Source of the DNA: Marchantia polymorpha subsp. ruderalis
Taxonomy: Eukaryota; Streptophyta; Marchantiopsida; Marchantiales; Marchantiaceae
Direction of reading: 5' to 3'
DNA length: 64,000 nt
Assembly (NCBI GenBank): GCA_037833965.1
Contig: AP031354.1
Location: forward strand, 12,068,001-12,132,000
Both the position numbers and the translations under genes were made by a program. Position 1 is the stretch's first letter. Each line of letters begins with the position of its first letter. The notes under the pieces are model-generated. The model searched no databases and was not told where the DNA came from. It saw only the letters and a list, made by a program, of their open reading frames with translations. Below, piece by piece: positions 1 through 13,338 of the stretch.

Positions 1-3000
1 TTAGTTTGTTAGTTCAACTGCACCGGCAACAGTACCCGTTCCCAAATGTTTTATTTTTTTACTACTGGAAGCCACTGCTCGGCGGAGTCGGCACTTCATT
101 GAGGTGACCTGGTCGTGCTTTTCCATGCGTGACAGTACGGGATTATTCCCGTTATCCTGATATTTCGCCAAAGACGTTGGCTCTTGAATATCCACCTCGC
201 TTGTGTTTTGTCATGAGTATTCGGTAGAAGATGATTCTCCAGTAGATTACAGATCAGGAGTTTGGATCCCGAAGATTCGGAACTCATCAGCACTGGGAGT
301 GAATGTCAGATCTCACAAATGCATATTGACGTGTCTAGTTCATATCATTGGCCGATGCCAAAAGATGTCGAGAGGTCGCAGATGAGATCTACAACCAAAG
401 ACATGAAAGTGGAATGTCATGTAATGCGCATTTTCGTCCTTTCCAACTCAGGAGTAGGGAGAATTCAGACTCGACCGAGCAGTCTCCCCAGGCCAGGACC
501 TATGAAGCGCTCAGATTCGTCTTCCATGCATACGACATGGGCCCTCAGCAGGGTATCAACTTGAATGTGGATATGACACTGTTTCGCTTTCTTTCAACTT
601 TCCACAGATTTAACATGGATTCCCCTGGTCCAAATGGTACGTGCTTTTTATTGGATACTCTCTAGAGTCTCACAGCTGGTCTCCATTCCTCTTATCATTT
701 ACTGTATGGCTCGGGAGATTTTAATCGCAGCCGAACATCGCTCCACGAGTGTAAATACAGGAATAACGTGAAGTGTTTCCACTTTCCACCGTTTCCACAG
801 CTTCCCTTGCCCTTTGTCCCCGGTAATAACTTCTTCTGCACCTGCAACCCAAAAGCACTGCACGATACAGTAGCAAGCTCAAGGAAGATCTTCCTTCCCA
901 GCTACGAAACGCTCACACATTGCTGGAATTGACGACCAAATCGCGTCAGCTTCAAAGACTGAGGGCCATCATCTCTGACTGGCGTACCGGGGTTTGACAT
1001 TGGATTTGACAACTTCCATTTCTCTTGATGGGATTCGGTCGTGAATATGTTCAGAACTGTACAGCTAGTTAAAAGCCTTCTCCTACTTATTCTACTCACG
1101 TTGACGGCAAGAATTTTGTCACCTGGGCAGGTTGAGACCCAACCACTCAGCATATTACCAGATTCAGCTCACATGATGTCAAGAAATACATCACTTTTAG
1201 CTATTTGCTCCACCTAATCTGTTAATATAGTCCTTCCTTCATGTTCGTCATCTGTTCAGTGGAGGATCCTTTTCTGGTCACTTGTTTGTTGATGTGAGAT
1301 TTTGTCATCTGAACAGAAGCACTGACGGTAAAGATTTTGCCACTCGGATGGATCATTAATTTTAGCTCCAACCCTCTGGTTTATAGGAGATTTTGTACTG
1401 TTGATATCTTCTTTTCTTCACGTTCGTCAGGTGTACACTGGGAGATCCTTCAACTTCTGGTGTTGACGTCAATTTGTTTGTCATCTGAAAAGAATCCTTA
1501 ACAATGCAATTTCGAAGATGTTCCCTACTTGAATAGCCCACTGATATCGACTTCAACCCTTTCTCTTGCAGTTTGTATCGTTGCTGGGGGTTGCTAAAAA
1601 TTCCTCAGGAGATCTCAAGTGAAACCATACTCTCGTCATCTTGCTTGAGAGCAACTGCACATGCCAATATTATCTCTTTTGGGGATTTGCCTGATCATGC
1701 TTCCGATCCGTTATTCTATGTTGACAAACCATCATAAAGCTATTACGTGGGGAGACTTTACAGAGATCCCACTTCCCGGAAATGTGGCTTCCATTTGTTT
1801 GTTTAGCTATTGTGAACCACACAGATGTACACATACCGATCCATAATTCCTCTAAAAGCCCCAAATTTCCACCTTAGGTAATGTGCATCAAGAAGTTTAT
1901 GAGTTTTTCTCCTCTCAGATTCTTTCTCTCATCACTCACGCCTCTCTTGTCTCCCGCAACTTCCACAACCTCAACCCTCCATTCGTTTACTCTGCCTGTC
2001 CCTCGGTGACAATTTACAGACAGGAAACAAGTCACCAACCAAAAGCAAGGCCAATTTCTAGGAAGTCAAAGTAAGAATATCTTGTTCATCTGGTACCCCA
2101 GCTTTGACGGAAGCAGTAGATATTTAACAATTCCACTGGTTGGGAAATGTGTTCTTTGATACCTCACACCAGAAGTGAGTCGTAAGTAGATTGCGTCAAG
2201 TGGCGTGGTGTAATGAGTGATGATTCAAGACTCATCATTTGCCCAAACCATCTCGAACCTAAAGAAAGAGTATTTTGACCTTTTTCTACTTTGCGTGAGA
2301 TAACACAACACCATCGTGTAACGCGCATGCCAACATGGATACTCCACACCTGCAAGGCCGTGAGTGCCAAATCAATGCCTACATTTATTTGCCACACATG
2401 TCCTCTAGGCTCTAAGTTCAGTGCTCCCTCAGAGTCGTTATTTCTCAAATGTGGAGTAGGTTTCATTCGGTGAGTCATATGGGATTTATAAAGCTTGTTA
2501 TGAAGAGATATTCTATCACGATTTCCTGCAGCAGATTTTGATGGTGAGGACATTTTGAAAATATATGTTTCGAATCTAACGTCGAGTACTTGCACTCAGC
2601 ATTCACTTATCATCAATTCGTTTTTAATATCATTTATTATGCTCATTAGTGAATCCGCAATATATGTAAGTAATATAATTCTAATACTACTGTTTACGAG
2701 TCGCATGTCTTACATCCCACATTCTTCTGTCATATACATTGTATCTGATCAGGACCGGTGAATATAACCTGTCAGAATAACACTTGAACGAAATTCTATG
2801 GTGGACGATCATCCTTGAATGCACTTACGTATATAATAGTTCTGGAGGGAGTGTCATAACTTACGAGTTAACCTCTTGGAAACGAGTAAAATGTTATATG
2901 AGTAACAAGAAACAGTCACGAGATCTTGAATCGACTCATAGTAGATATTATGAACTGTTTTTTAAGAACTGAAGACATTTACTTTTTTTTTCGAACGAAG

Positions 3001-3100
3001 AAAAACTCCTACATTTCCGTATATCATTTCTTTGGGTTTTTTGGAAACTCCTTATCACAGACACGTGAGGCATATTTTTACAGTCCAAGAACTTTGAGAT
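1..3100. other. Mixed-composition region without a confident gene
   Basis: This stretch is clearly less AT-rich than the DNA after it and has many short open frames on both strands, none with a recognisable domain. A weak, diverged internal repetition is visible. The phrase beginning with TGACGG and running into AATTTTGTCACC near 1,100 recurs in altered form near 1,325. A block around CGTTCGTC and GGAGATCCTT near 1,230-1,330 recurs near 1,410-1,500. It may be a gene edge, a decayed element, or exons separated by introns that I cannot join. Confidence 0.3.
339..665 (+). CDS. Exon-like open frame, unidentified protein
   Basis: An open frame of about 108 codons has protein-like composition, for example YEALRFVFHAYDMGPQQG followed by a hydrophobic/aromatic stretch. 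It begins just after a stop and lacks an ATG at its start. A GT that could act as a splice donor (CCAAATG/GTACGTGC) lies near 636. I recognise no family. It is best treated as a possible internal exon on the plus strand, and an overlapping frame from 262 is equally long. Confidence is low because no neighbouring exon could be joined to it. Confidence 0.2.
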   Translation, partial: FISLADAKRCREVADEIYNQRHESGMSCNAHFRPFQLRSRENSDSTEQSPQARTYEALRFVFHAYDMGPQQGINLNVDMTLFRFLSTFHRFNMDSPGPNGTCFLLDTL

Positions 3101-6100
3101 GTAGTCTGATCTGGAAAAAAGTCAATCTTGATATGTTCTCGAGGTAGACATTCCTAAGTTGATTTCTTCCCACGTATAAGCTTTAAGATGCTGAACGAGG
3201 TCCTAGATTGCACATTGTACTAGCTGCATATCATAAAACTTCGATATATTCCAACGAAGTTATGTTGCTTACCGATTCGGCTCTTGGCCGTAGTGATATA
3301 ATTTTGAAATTTTGTACCCTTGATAAGCGTGTTTTTAGATTGTAACATCTCACGGATAGATAAGTTGGTCAAACCACCAAGGGTATTCACATATACTAAT
3401 ATTTATTTACCAAAATATATGTGAAGTGTACTTTGATCATAATATATTATTTTTCAAAACTAGATTTTTTTTTGGTGAACTGAATGCTTAAAAGTGAAAA
3501 TATTGATGATGTGACAATGAATCAGGTAAAATGATCTCTATTCTTCTATCTAACACTGTCTCATGTCTCTATAGGATCAAAAACTTGTAAGACCTGTTCC
3601 AATCTAAATACATGGTTAAAGGAGAATTGCAAATTATTTCACGAATTTGAATGTAAAATTTCTGAGAAGTTTAATTCGTTTTGTTCTGCACTACTTCTGC
3701 TGATGTTCCTAGAACATTCACGAATCTTTAATTTTTATTTATTTTTTTAGCAACACATTATCTTAAACAAAAATTCATGTAAAATTTTGAACAAAAAATA
3801 TAAACATCAGTAAAAATTAAATTCAAAAAAAAAGGTTTTTTCTATGAAAAAATTTAATTTCAATATTTATTCATGATCATTCATATGCATTGAAAAAAAA
3901 ATTGTCAAATTTTCATTTATCTTCATATGTAAAAAAAATCAGTGCTCAGAAATATTCCAATGAGAAGGGATGTAATGAACATCAACACTTTAAATGTGTT
4001 CACATTTGATTTCTCCGTGCATAAAAAATCAAATAAAAAAATGAAAAAATTTAAGGCTTGTTTTTTACTTTCAACTCATTTAATAACTTTGTTAATTAAT
4101 AGTTAATCAATATAACATTACTTTCGGACCTAGCCTTAGTTCTCCATTTGGTTTGTTACATTGTTTCCATTTGAATTTTTCCTTCTACTGTTTTTAATAT
4201 CAATGTGCATCTTCTGATATGCAATCAAAATAAGATTGTGATGTTATGATATTGATTAATCATCTTTGTGAATTGGCAACAAATGAAAGGAAAAGATCCA
4301 AGAGTTTTAAGGCATGATGATGTGCCCATATGTCCAATTTTTTTTGAATTGGTGGCTTTAAAATTTTAGAAAAACTATTCTTGATTGTAAAAATAAATAT
4401 TTTTAATTAAGACAAAATATGAACAATGAATTTAACACTTTTTTGTTTTAATCATTTTGTGTCAATTTTTCTGTGAATATGATAATTGATGAATATGTAC
4501 AAAAACAAGCATATCTGTAACTTTTTAGTGCTAAAAAAAGTGTAAATTGATTGAAATAAATATAAGGATATCATTTTTTTCACCTTTCAGTGGCATAAAT
4601 ACATATCATTGAGTAAGATAATTAGTGGCTCCGTTCATACTTTGACCCCAATTGTTATTACTTGGTAATTTTCTTTCATCCGTTTTTACTATTTTACAAA
4701 CCTTGCATTGCATTGTTATAAAAAATTTAAGATTATTGTATTGTGAATGTTTTGGTATTATCAATATGTCATACATATGTTGATGTCTTTCATCGAGTAA
4801 TTCATCGCTTCATTCACTTCAAAATGTGATGCATTTTGACCTGTACAAAGAAAATTGACAACATTCTATCAAAATCTATTCCAATCGTTTTTATTTCAAC
4901 AACAAAATTATTATTTTTTACATTCGTTTGATATTCTATGTAAGTTTTGAATTTGAGGTTTAAATTTCTGCAAAGTAGAATTTTCACTTATGCCTCCCTC
5001 TTCAAATATAATTACATATCTGATAGTAGATTTATTCTTGTTTGGCCCTGTACATAGTGAACATCACCTTAATCTTACAAAAATGTGGTATTGTCTTGTC
5101 TTGCCCATAGCTAAAGCAGTTTGAGTTCTGTTGCACATCATCAAATATGTGAGGCTTTGTACTGACTTATAGAAATTATCTACAGAATTACTCTTTTTCC
5201 AGTTTCATCAATAAAACATTGAGCTCAAAATGTGCTGCGAAAGGAATTCCAACTTTTCAAATCTTTGCCTTGTTAAACCTATTTATCATATATTTTGACT
5301 AAGCTTTAGTTTACTTTTCAAATACTTATGACCATTCATACCTAAAATAATCTGGACTTATAAGAATCTCTTTTTCTTTGAATGCAAATTTTAGTTCATT
5401 CCTGAATTATCAATGACCGAATGCTTGGTTCTCCAAACAAACATAATTGGGGATAAAGCATAAAGTAGTGAAATAATGAGGCTAAAGGTTTCATTCTTCA
5501 TCCTTTTTTTTTTAACATATAGATCACACATAGTGTGCAATTTTTTCAAAATTTTCAGAAACTTTTGTAATCTTGAATTTCACGTTTTAGAAGCTTACAT
5601 CAATTCATATAAAGAATTGAACAATCTACAAACCAACTTTATTAAGAATCTTGTTTTGAAATAAAATCTTTGTGTAGATTTTTTTGGGCTAAAAATCTTA
5701 TTAAATAAATCGGTAAAAAACTTCCTCTGATCAATAATTATATCCAAATATTGCAGTAAATGCATGAACTAATCAAATTATAGCATATTTTTCTACAACT
5801 GAAATTTTTTCCGAAATAATCCACAACTTATTTTTAAGTAAAGCATTAATAACCAACCAGGTTTGAAAAGTAATATATTCTATAAGTTTTCACATACTTT
5901 GCATATCTAAAATCTAATTAGATGTAGTTAAAATTTTTGGCTTAATTATTTAGTAATTAGTTGCATAATCTTATATTTTTTAAAATTTATTTGCCTTTTT
6001 TTTGCACCTCATTATGTTTTGAATTTTTTGTGTGAATTTCCTTTTTTGCTTTATTTATTTAATTTTTTATGGTTTAATACACTAATTTTATGTTTCATTA

Positions 6101-6367
6101 TTTATTTATATCACAAAACCACATATATAAACCCGTGTACAATATGCATTTCAAATTCCAATTTTTTATATCAATCTACATTAAAACTCCATTTTCATCA
6201 TAGAGTGATGTGCAAATTTTTTGCACAAGGTTCATATCAAATCTCAGTTTATTGCTTCAACTATTCTCAAACTTCAAAAAAATATGCATTCACTACCAAA
6301 AAAAACATTTTTTAGCAAGATTGAATTGCTTTAGACAAACTATTAGTTACAGGAAAGATTTCAACGA
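3101..6367. other. AT-rich intergenic DNA
   Basis: Long runs of A and T dominate, and open frames are short and of low-complexity composition (for example 5,476-5,664 and 6,019-6,315, rich in Phe, Leu, Ile and Asn). I see no gene, RNA or identifiable element here. Confidence 0.6.
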
Positions 6368-6439
6368 GCGTTTGTAGTCCAACGGTTAGGATAATTGCCT
6401 TCCAAGCAATAGACCCGGGTTCGACTCCCGGCAGACGCA
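6368..6439 (+). tRNA. tRNA-Gly (anticodon UCC)
   Basis: The 72-nt sequence folds as a standard cloverleaf. The 7-bp acceptor GCGTTTG pairs with CAGACGC with one G-T wobble, and A is the discriminator. The anticodon loop centres on TTCC inside the stem TTGC/GCAA, giving UCC. The T arm carries the B-box GGTTCGACTCC, and the A-box region reads TAGTCCAACGG. From memory it matches plant tRNA-Gly(UCC) almost base for base. No intron is present. The nearest downstream T-run that could stop RNA polymerase III is about 100 nt away, which is unusual and leaves open whether this copy is efficiently expressed. Confidence 0.88.
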
Positions 6440-6493
6440 CGGCTGTGAGGACATGCTGCGGGACCCGTTCCAGGGTTCCCAACTACAAGTTCT

Positions 6494-6657
6494 TGAGAGA
6501 ATGTGCACACTTCTGAGCCGAGTATTTAGTCTTCTGTCTTTCGTTTTGCAATAGCCAAAACTACTTCAAAGTGAGAGAATGAGCACACTTCTGAGCCGAG
6601 TTATTAGTCTACTATACGTCGGTTTTTTGTTTTGCAATAGACAAAACTACTTCAAAT
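6494..6657. repeat. Tandem duplication, about 78-bp unit, two copies
   Basis: A unit beginning TGAGAGAATG and containing CACACTTCTGAGCCGAG, then GTTTTGCAATAG and AAAACTACTTCAAA, occurs at 6,494 and again at 6,572 with small differences. It lies 55 bp downstream of the tRNA-Gly gene in a locally GC-richer patch, so the tRNA and the repeat may have arrived together. Confidence 0.8.
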
Positions 6658-6870
6658 TTCATGCAATTAGATAAAAACCTAAACTAGGCATAATATGTTT
6701 GTTAAAATTTTTCTTTGAGTGACACAGATTAATCATGATTGATTTATGTCGTTATCACAATGATCCAAATTGCTTTGTTTAACAAGTCTTGCGACTACAT
6801 CTTTATGTCAACTTTGAGCTTCCAGTTTCATCTCAAAATTAATGCAATTATTTTAAAGTTAAGCTTTGAA

Positions 6871-6922
6871 GTAATCCTAATGTTGACTTTAACTTTAAAG
6901 TTAAAGTCTACATTAGGATCAC
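6871..6922. repeat. 52-bp near-perfect palindrome
   Basis: Two 26-bp arms, starting GTAATCCTAATG on the left and ending CATTAGGATCAC on the right, are reverse complements with only two mismatches and no spacer. The centre is AACTTTAAAGTT. Such a foldback is compatible with the core of a small MITE-like element or a cruciform-forming palindrome. No target duplication was identified. Confidence 0.8.
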
Positions 6923-8914
6923 ATTGTAAGTTTTGTTCTACTTAATTTGAATTGATCAAAAATCTTGTGACATAATTGTAATTGTCCAAAAAATACTTCT
7001 AATTAAAGTATTTATTCGTAACTTTGATACAACTATAACTTATTCAAAACCAATCTACTGCATTCAAAAAGTCAGATAAGCATAATACGCATGTTACTCT
7101 TGATATAAATTTTGGGATATTTTTGTAGTTGCCCAAAACAAACTTTCAAATGAAGACTTCACTCTCAACTTTGTATCAAAATTCAAATTGCTTTTATTGA
7201 TGAACTTTTTTTACAATATCAACATCTATTTTTGCAAGTATATATGTTTTTTTGAGAGCACTTGGATGTCAAAAAATGGAAGTATTTCTTAAGATCTTAA
7301 TATCAATATTTTTTTAACTTGTTTTTATAATTAGGATTTTTGCTTGATTGCATTGTTTCATAATAAATTAATTTTTTAATTACTCATTTGTATCTCAAAA
7401 TGATACACATATCCAAGTGCACAAGATAGGAAACAACTTCAATTTATTATTTCATCAAATCTCAGATTTCACATCATTATATCATCAAATTCAAAGATTT
7501 GATCTAAAATTTTCAATGAAACACATTTTATGTAAATTTCATCAAAATTTTTTTTATCAATTTTTTGTTTTTTAAATTTTCTTCAAACCTAATTCAATCA
7601 ATTCTAAATATGATATAAAAATAAGCGCACTGTTTGAATTTATTTTTTATTTAATCGTATTTTTTAAATACCTTGTGACTTTTTTGTTCTTGCAAAAAAT
7701 ACAAATCTTAATCTATATCTTTAAATTAATATTTTAATTTCATGAAACTGCCAAATCTCTCTAAAATTTATCCGATGAATTCAAAATCTGAAACTCACTT
7801 AGCTCATGTTGTAGGTTTTCTTCCTTCTGATTGAGATGGATTTGTTAAGACAGATGAAACGTTTTTGCAATTGTAAACAAACATAAACTTCAATCTCACT
7901 TTTGAATTTATATTTATTGATAATATTTTCACAACACTCACTCAAATTCAGGTCAATTTTCTATTTTTTTAATTGTTAGAATATTTATTTCAAAGTTATT
8001 TTTTACGGTTTTTGAATCATTTTCTTCTTTGTCTTGTGTCACTTACCTTCTTCACCACTAACAATTATATTTGCTTCAACCATCCTTTACTACTTTTCTT
8101 TCCATTTCATTGCAATCTTGTCATCTCATACTTTTGGAAGTCATCATCTCATGCTTCTATCATCTCATATTCTTGCCAACTCATCACTTTTGTCACTTCA
8201 TGCTTTGATAGCTTCTTACTATATGCACATCTCAATACAAGTTTTGCTAATTATGAATACCATCTTTGGAGCAGAAGTTTCTTACTAACAAATACATATT
8301 TTGAGCACTTCTTTTTGACCAATTTAATGCTATTCATTATGCAGTAGTCTAACTACTTGATTGATTTTCTTTTCTTGTGTTACTCTCTTTCACCTAATTA
8401 TCATGTTACGATATAAGAACTTTCATGAAAATATCTTGTCTTGTCAAAATTTCTTGATCTATCTCTAAAAATCTTTCTCATTTTTTACTTAAAAAATCCT
8501 TGATGATAAGTCTATTTTTCTAAATTCTTATGTTCATCCTATTTTTCTATCACTAGACTTCGTCATCTTTCTTTCATCAAACATTACGTATGGCCTTTAT
8601 TTTTCACTTTTTGCTTTTTTTTATACTCATGTTTCTAATATTTGCTACTATTGTATAAATCACAATATTTACTGACAGACGTTCAATTTTTTTTCTATTT
8701 TAAAATTTCATGACTTCTATTTCTTTTTATTTTGCCTCCGTGGATAGGTTAGTTTAAGTTCTTTAAATTTAAAATTTGACACTTTTTCTTACTTATTCTT
8801 GTTCAAATTTGAACCATCACGCTATAATTTTTTTTTATTTTTTTTTTAATAAAATCACCACTTTGAGATTATGTAAAATAGCGCTCTATTACAATTTTGA
8901 AGTTATTTGGAGTA

Positions 8915-9480
8915 AAATGTTTTCACAAGTTTCATCATCTTTATAGAAGTTTTTTTTCACTAGTATGAGCATCTTTGTAATAGTAATTTTTTCACCAAAT
9001 ATGTGCATCTTTGTATCAGTCTTTTCTCACTTATCTTACCGTCTTTATAGCATGATCTTTTTATTAGTCTCATCCGATTTTCTCATCAGTCTAATCCGAT
9101 TTATTATAGTGCTTTTTCATTACTGTGATCATCTTTATAGCTATCATTTTTCATCACTTTTTGACTTTTTAAACCATTTGTTTGTCATAAATTAGAGCAT
9201 GTTTCTAGCAATATTTGTTTTATGATAGTATTTTTTAACTATCTTCATAGCTATACAATACCATCTATATAAAAATCCATAATAACAAATCTTAGCATAT
9301 TTGTAGTAGTAATCTACTGGGAATATATTTATGCTAGGAAATTATCATCTCTTTGAGTCTAATTGTAGTAGTTTATTCATCACTTTAGGCTTTTTGTGTA
9401 AGTAGAATCTCATATGTTTGGACATATTTGTAGAAAAAAATATTATCATTTTAGGTTTACTTGTATCAACATGAGTCCAA
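8915..9480. repeat. Degenerate minisatellite, unit about 40-45 bp
   Basis: A phrase approximating CATCACT, then GAGCATCTTTGTAGTAG and a T-run recurs many times with substitutions and length changes. Examples are GAGCATCTTTGTAATAGT, GTGCATCTTTGTATCAGT and GATCATCTTTATAGCTAT. The repeat is old, and unit boundaries and copy number cannot be fixed by eye. Confidence 0.55.
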
Positions 9481-9829
9481 CATTTTGTTTTCTTCATATT
9501 TCACTTCTTTAGCAATTTCAGCTAGTTGTTGTGTCACTACACAACAACATAATCAAAACATTGGATTAAGAAGAGAAAAGTTCGTCTGAAGATTATACAC
9601 AAACTTAAAGATTAAATAAATTTTTTCAATTTTTCATATACATCATTTTAATAAATACAAGGAGATTAGATTTCATTTCATCATTCTATCTATTTTTTAT
9701 GGATTGATGATATGATAGATATGTCTGACAATCACAAACATTGATGATATGTTTGTCTCACATAACACAAATAATGATTATTTAAAAGGCACAAGAATTA
9801 ATAATGTATTTTTTTTAAAAAATAAACTC

Positions 9830-10045
9830 AATTTTTATATTAGAAAATACACACAAATTGTTGACATGTTGTTTCAAACTTATACATTAATTGAGACATT
9901 CAATTTTCTATTAACAAGCACATTTATTGCTAACACGTCGTTCCCAACAAACACACTCGATCTTTTTTAAACAAACACATGGGATGCTAATTGTTTTCAA
10001 CTAACACATTTAATTCTTATCTACCAAACACATGTTTTTCTAACT
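9830..10045. repeat. Degenerate short-unit repeat
   Basis: Variants of AACAAACACA, then GATGCTAATTGTTTTCAAC recur roughly every 35 bp (TATTGCTAACACGTCGTT, GATGCTAATTGTTTT, GTTTTTCTAACTT). This is a decayed minisatellite adjoining the preceding one but with a different unit. Confidence 0.45.
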
Positions 10046-11992
10046 TGACAATCATAAATAATCTAGTTTATATTATTTCTATGTTCATCTTCAAATAATT
10101 CTACTTTAATTATAAATAGTTAAAATTGGTACAAGATATCACCATATACTCTCGAATATTGTTCAATAAGCAAATAAAAAATAGCCATGTGTTGCAATAA
10201 AAAATCGTAATAAGATGACAAATAATCTTCTACTTTTTGAAATAACTTTTAAATTGCTAAAGAATTTACTTTTAAACATAGTTTGTATTTAGATGTTTCA
10301 CGAATGTCAGGTTTTGTTTTTGAACTTGAAATGTTATATGATTAAAAGATTGAAAAAAATTAGACATACATCTTAATAACAAAATTTATTCAAATTTAGA
10401 GGAACAATTCTTAAATAATGCATGGTGAATTTTTTCAAATTATGAATTTTAGAATTAAGAATTGCATGTTAATTTTAGAAACTAATGTAGTAATTACATT
10501 GATATAAAAACCTACAAATATTTGCAACGAATTGACTTATTTAAATTAATTTGAAATGCTTCACAACAACAAAATTAAATATATAATAAAACAAGTTGAT
10601 ATAATAATATCGATATGAAATGATAATAAAAGGATAAACTACAATTATACAAAGTAATAATGCTAAGAATACTATACAGGTATAATATAATTTTAAAATA
10701 AATTTTGATGCAAAGTGATAAAATTTATTGATAAAGATATTGTTCATTTTTTTACAAGAACTCACTCAAAAAATTATAATTTTTTTATGGTAATAAATTT
10801 TGATAAAAAAGCAATAAAATAATCATACAAAACATGCAAAAAAAGAAAAAAATATCGAAATAACTTTAATTTAAAGTTTTTTGCGAAATGTAAAAACATA
10901 TATGTATAAGAATTTGAGTCAAATTTAATTCTGCAGTTTTTTTTATTTGAAAACTCTGAATTAATATAAATTTTGATCAATCAAGATAAATTATGATTAT
11001 TTTAATATGTATATTTGTAAAATTCAAAAAATTAATCAATCAGTCTGTTTTACTTAATAAGTTTTACATCATTTACATACTTAAATATCACATTCATGAA
11101 AAAAATGATATATTCAAAATTTTATATATATCATTGAAAAATTTATCAAATTAATTTGTCAAAGATAGTCAAAATGAAAGTTAGGTGTTTTCTTAACTTA
11201 AAAATTTTGCCCAATTTATATTCAATCATCTTACCCATTTCATAAAAAATCAATTCATGTTTAAACAAAATGCCTCAACAACTTTTTCAAAACTTGTTTT
11301 ATTTCATAACTACTTGAATTCAAAAATGAAACACTTGCAAAGCTAATCATATTTGAAGAAATTTTTTTCATAAGTATGCATCTATTCAGAATACTTCGTT
11401 GCTAAATGGCTAAAATATGCTGACGTTAACAATATTACATGTGTAGTCATGCTTTATAACTTTCAAGCATTTATCCTCAAAAACATAACAACGATTATAA
11501 TGTTTTGCATTTTTTTTGTAAATAAGATTTTAATTTTACTAAGGAATAATTAAATCCAATAATTTATAAAAATTTTAAATTTTATAAAATTTTTTATTTT
11601 TTAAATTATAAAAAAATTATCACAAAAATTGTGTGTTATGATGTGATTGAATTGTACAATCTCAATTTAACTTCACAAAAAACTTGGATTAAGCATTATC
11701 ATAGATTTCAAAAAATGATTTCAACCTTTCATTTAACAAGCTTATTTCAATAATTCAAAAATCATAAGATGTTATATAGCTCATTGTGTAAAAAAATTAT
11801 TGCATTTTAAAAATTTTTATTAACTATTATTTTTAAATTTTTAAATAAATTTTATTTTTTATTTTACAGATAATTCAAGTATTAAACTAAATATTTGACA
11901 TTTATTGCAAAATAATTATATTTGTTACTTTATTAATTTTTAATTTCTTTAAATTACTAGAACTTTAAAAATAAAATCTTTAAATTATATTT

Positions 11993-12312
11993 TGATGATT
12001 AATTCTACCTTAGATTAAATCAAGTTAGCGATAATCATGATTAGAAAAGTCAATTGTGATAAGGTTAGCTAAGATGTGCATCTTATCTCTTCTAGTATAG
12101 AGGAGAGTAGTATACTTTTACTACAGATAGTTGAGAGTTCCACTTTGAGAGTGAGAAAGTACAAGAGCTTGGCTATGGAGGTTGTGTATACACTAGTGCT
12201 TCAGTGAAGTTTCTACTCTTGTCCATGAATCTACACTGTGGAAGATGAACCACGCTATCTTGGTGTTTTGACTGTCGTGTGTGCCGATCGATCTTCATGG
12301 TTGGACCTTTCA
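11993..12312 (+). repeat. 5' LTR of the copia element
   Basis: It starts TGATGATTAATTC and ends GGACCTTTCA. It aligns along its length with 17,361-17,667, sharing blocks such as GGTTAGCTAA, TGTGCATCTTATCTCTTCT, GTGTATACAC and GTGAAGTTTCTACTCTTG. The TG...CA ends fit an LTR. Confidence 0.9.
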
Positions 12313-12314
12313 AT

Positions 12315-12330
12315 TGCTATCAGAACTAGC
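12315..12330 (+). other. Primer-binding site, initiator-tRNA-Met type
   Basis: TGCTATCAGAACTAGC starts two bases after the 5' LTR. It resembles the usual TGGTATCAGAGC complement of the plant initiator tRNA-Met 3' end, with substitutions expected in an old copy. Confidence 0.75.
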
Positions 12331-13338
12331 TCAATGTATGCAGATTTTTGATTTTCACAATAATCTTGGAGACCATGGAGCGCGGAAGTGATGTAAAAAT
12401 TTCTACTCACAATTTGAAGTAATTGTTGGCTGAATCTCCATAGAACAGTATACAGAGTCACTGATTACAAATTAATGAAAGAAGTGGATAGTTTCATTCA
12501 ATGATTAGAGAGATTTTTGAAATTTAAAACGAAGATATCTTTTACATCCTAATATCAGAGAAACTGCTATGATTTTTTAAATTTTGTATTTTTCATCATT
12601 GTATTTCAGATTTTTTACACATAGGCTTGATCTACACTTTGAAACAATAATTTTAATCTAAATTTTGTTGAATTTTGTTGAGAGATCGTGAAGTTATGGG
12701 TGTTTGAAGATTGGGATCAAATTCGACCATTGAAGATTCGGTCAAATTCAAGGTAGATTACCTCACAAGTGCGCAAATTCATAGTGACGAATCGTGGATT
12801 TAGGGTTTGAGTAATTTCGAGCGAGGCTTTGGGATAACTTGGGTCGGAAGGAAAAAAAAGAGGTCCATATAAACATTACATGGTAAAACGCCCCCTGAGA
12901 AGAATCTTAGCAAAAAGGAATCAAACAAAGAGTGTGGGTTTTAGCAATTTTTGTGGATTAGATCAAGCAAACTATGTACGTTTAAGCTCAAATTTTGCAA
13001 GGTGATTTTCAAGCGGGTTGAGCTCGCTATACAAAAGACAATTTTGGAAATAGAATTAATAGAATTTTTTGATTGTAAAAATTTACTTGGGGTTTCATAT
13101 TCAAGTTTTTGACTCCTTTAACTTTGAGATTAATAATTTTTACTCAAAGTTTATTTTGACAAACCGTTTTCACATTCCAATAAATTTACTTCTGGACTAT
13201 GCGTGGATGGTCTCTGATCTCAATTCTAAGAACTTTCATTGTTCAACAATTTTTGAGGCTAAATGTTAAAAGCTGTTAACAATGTGAGCTTTCGATGACT
13301 GTACCAACTGTCTCCTATATGAACGGCAAGTCAAGAAT

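Larger units (their letters stand above)
6923..11992. other. AT-rich intergenic DNA with degenerate repeats
   Basis: No gene is supported. Open frames such as 7,973-8,347 are hydrophobic, low-complexity translations of T-rich DNA without starts or domains that I trust. Two degenerate minisatellite tracts in this interval are listed separately. The composition suggests heavily decayed transposon DNA. Confidence 0.55.

Noticed and set aside
7973-8347. 124-codon frame as a membrane protein
   Set aside because: Its hydrophobic composition follows from T-rich DNA. There is no convincing start, splice context or family.
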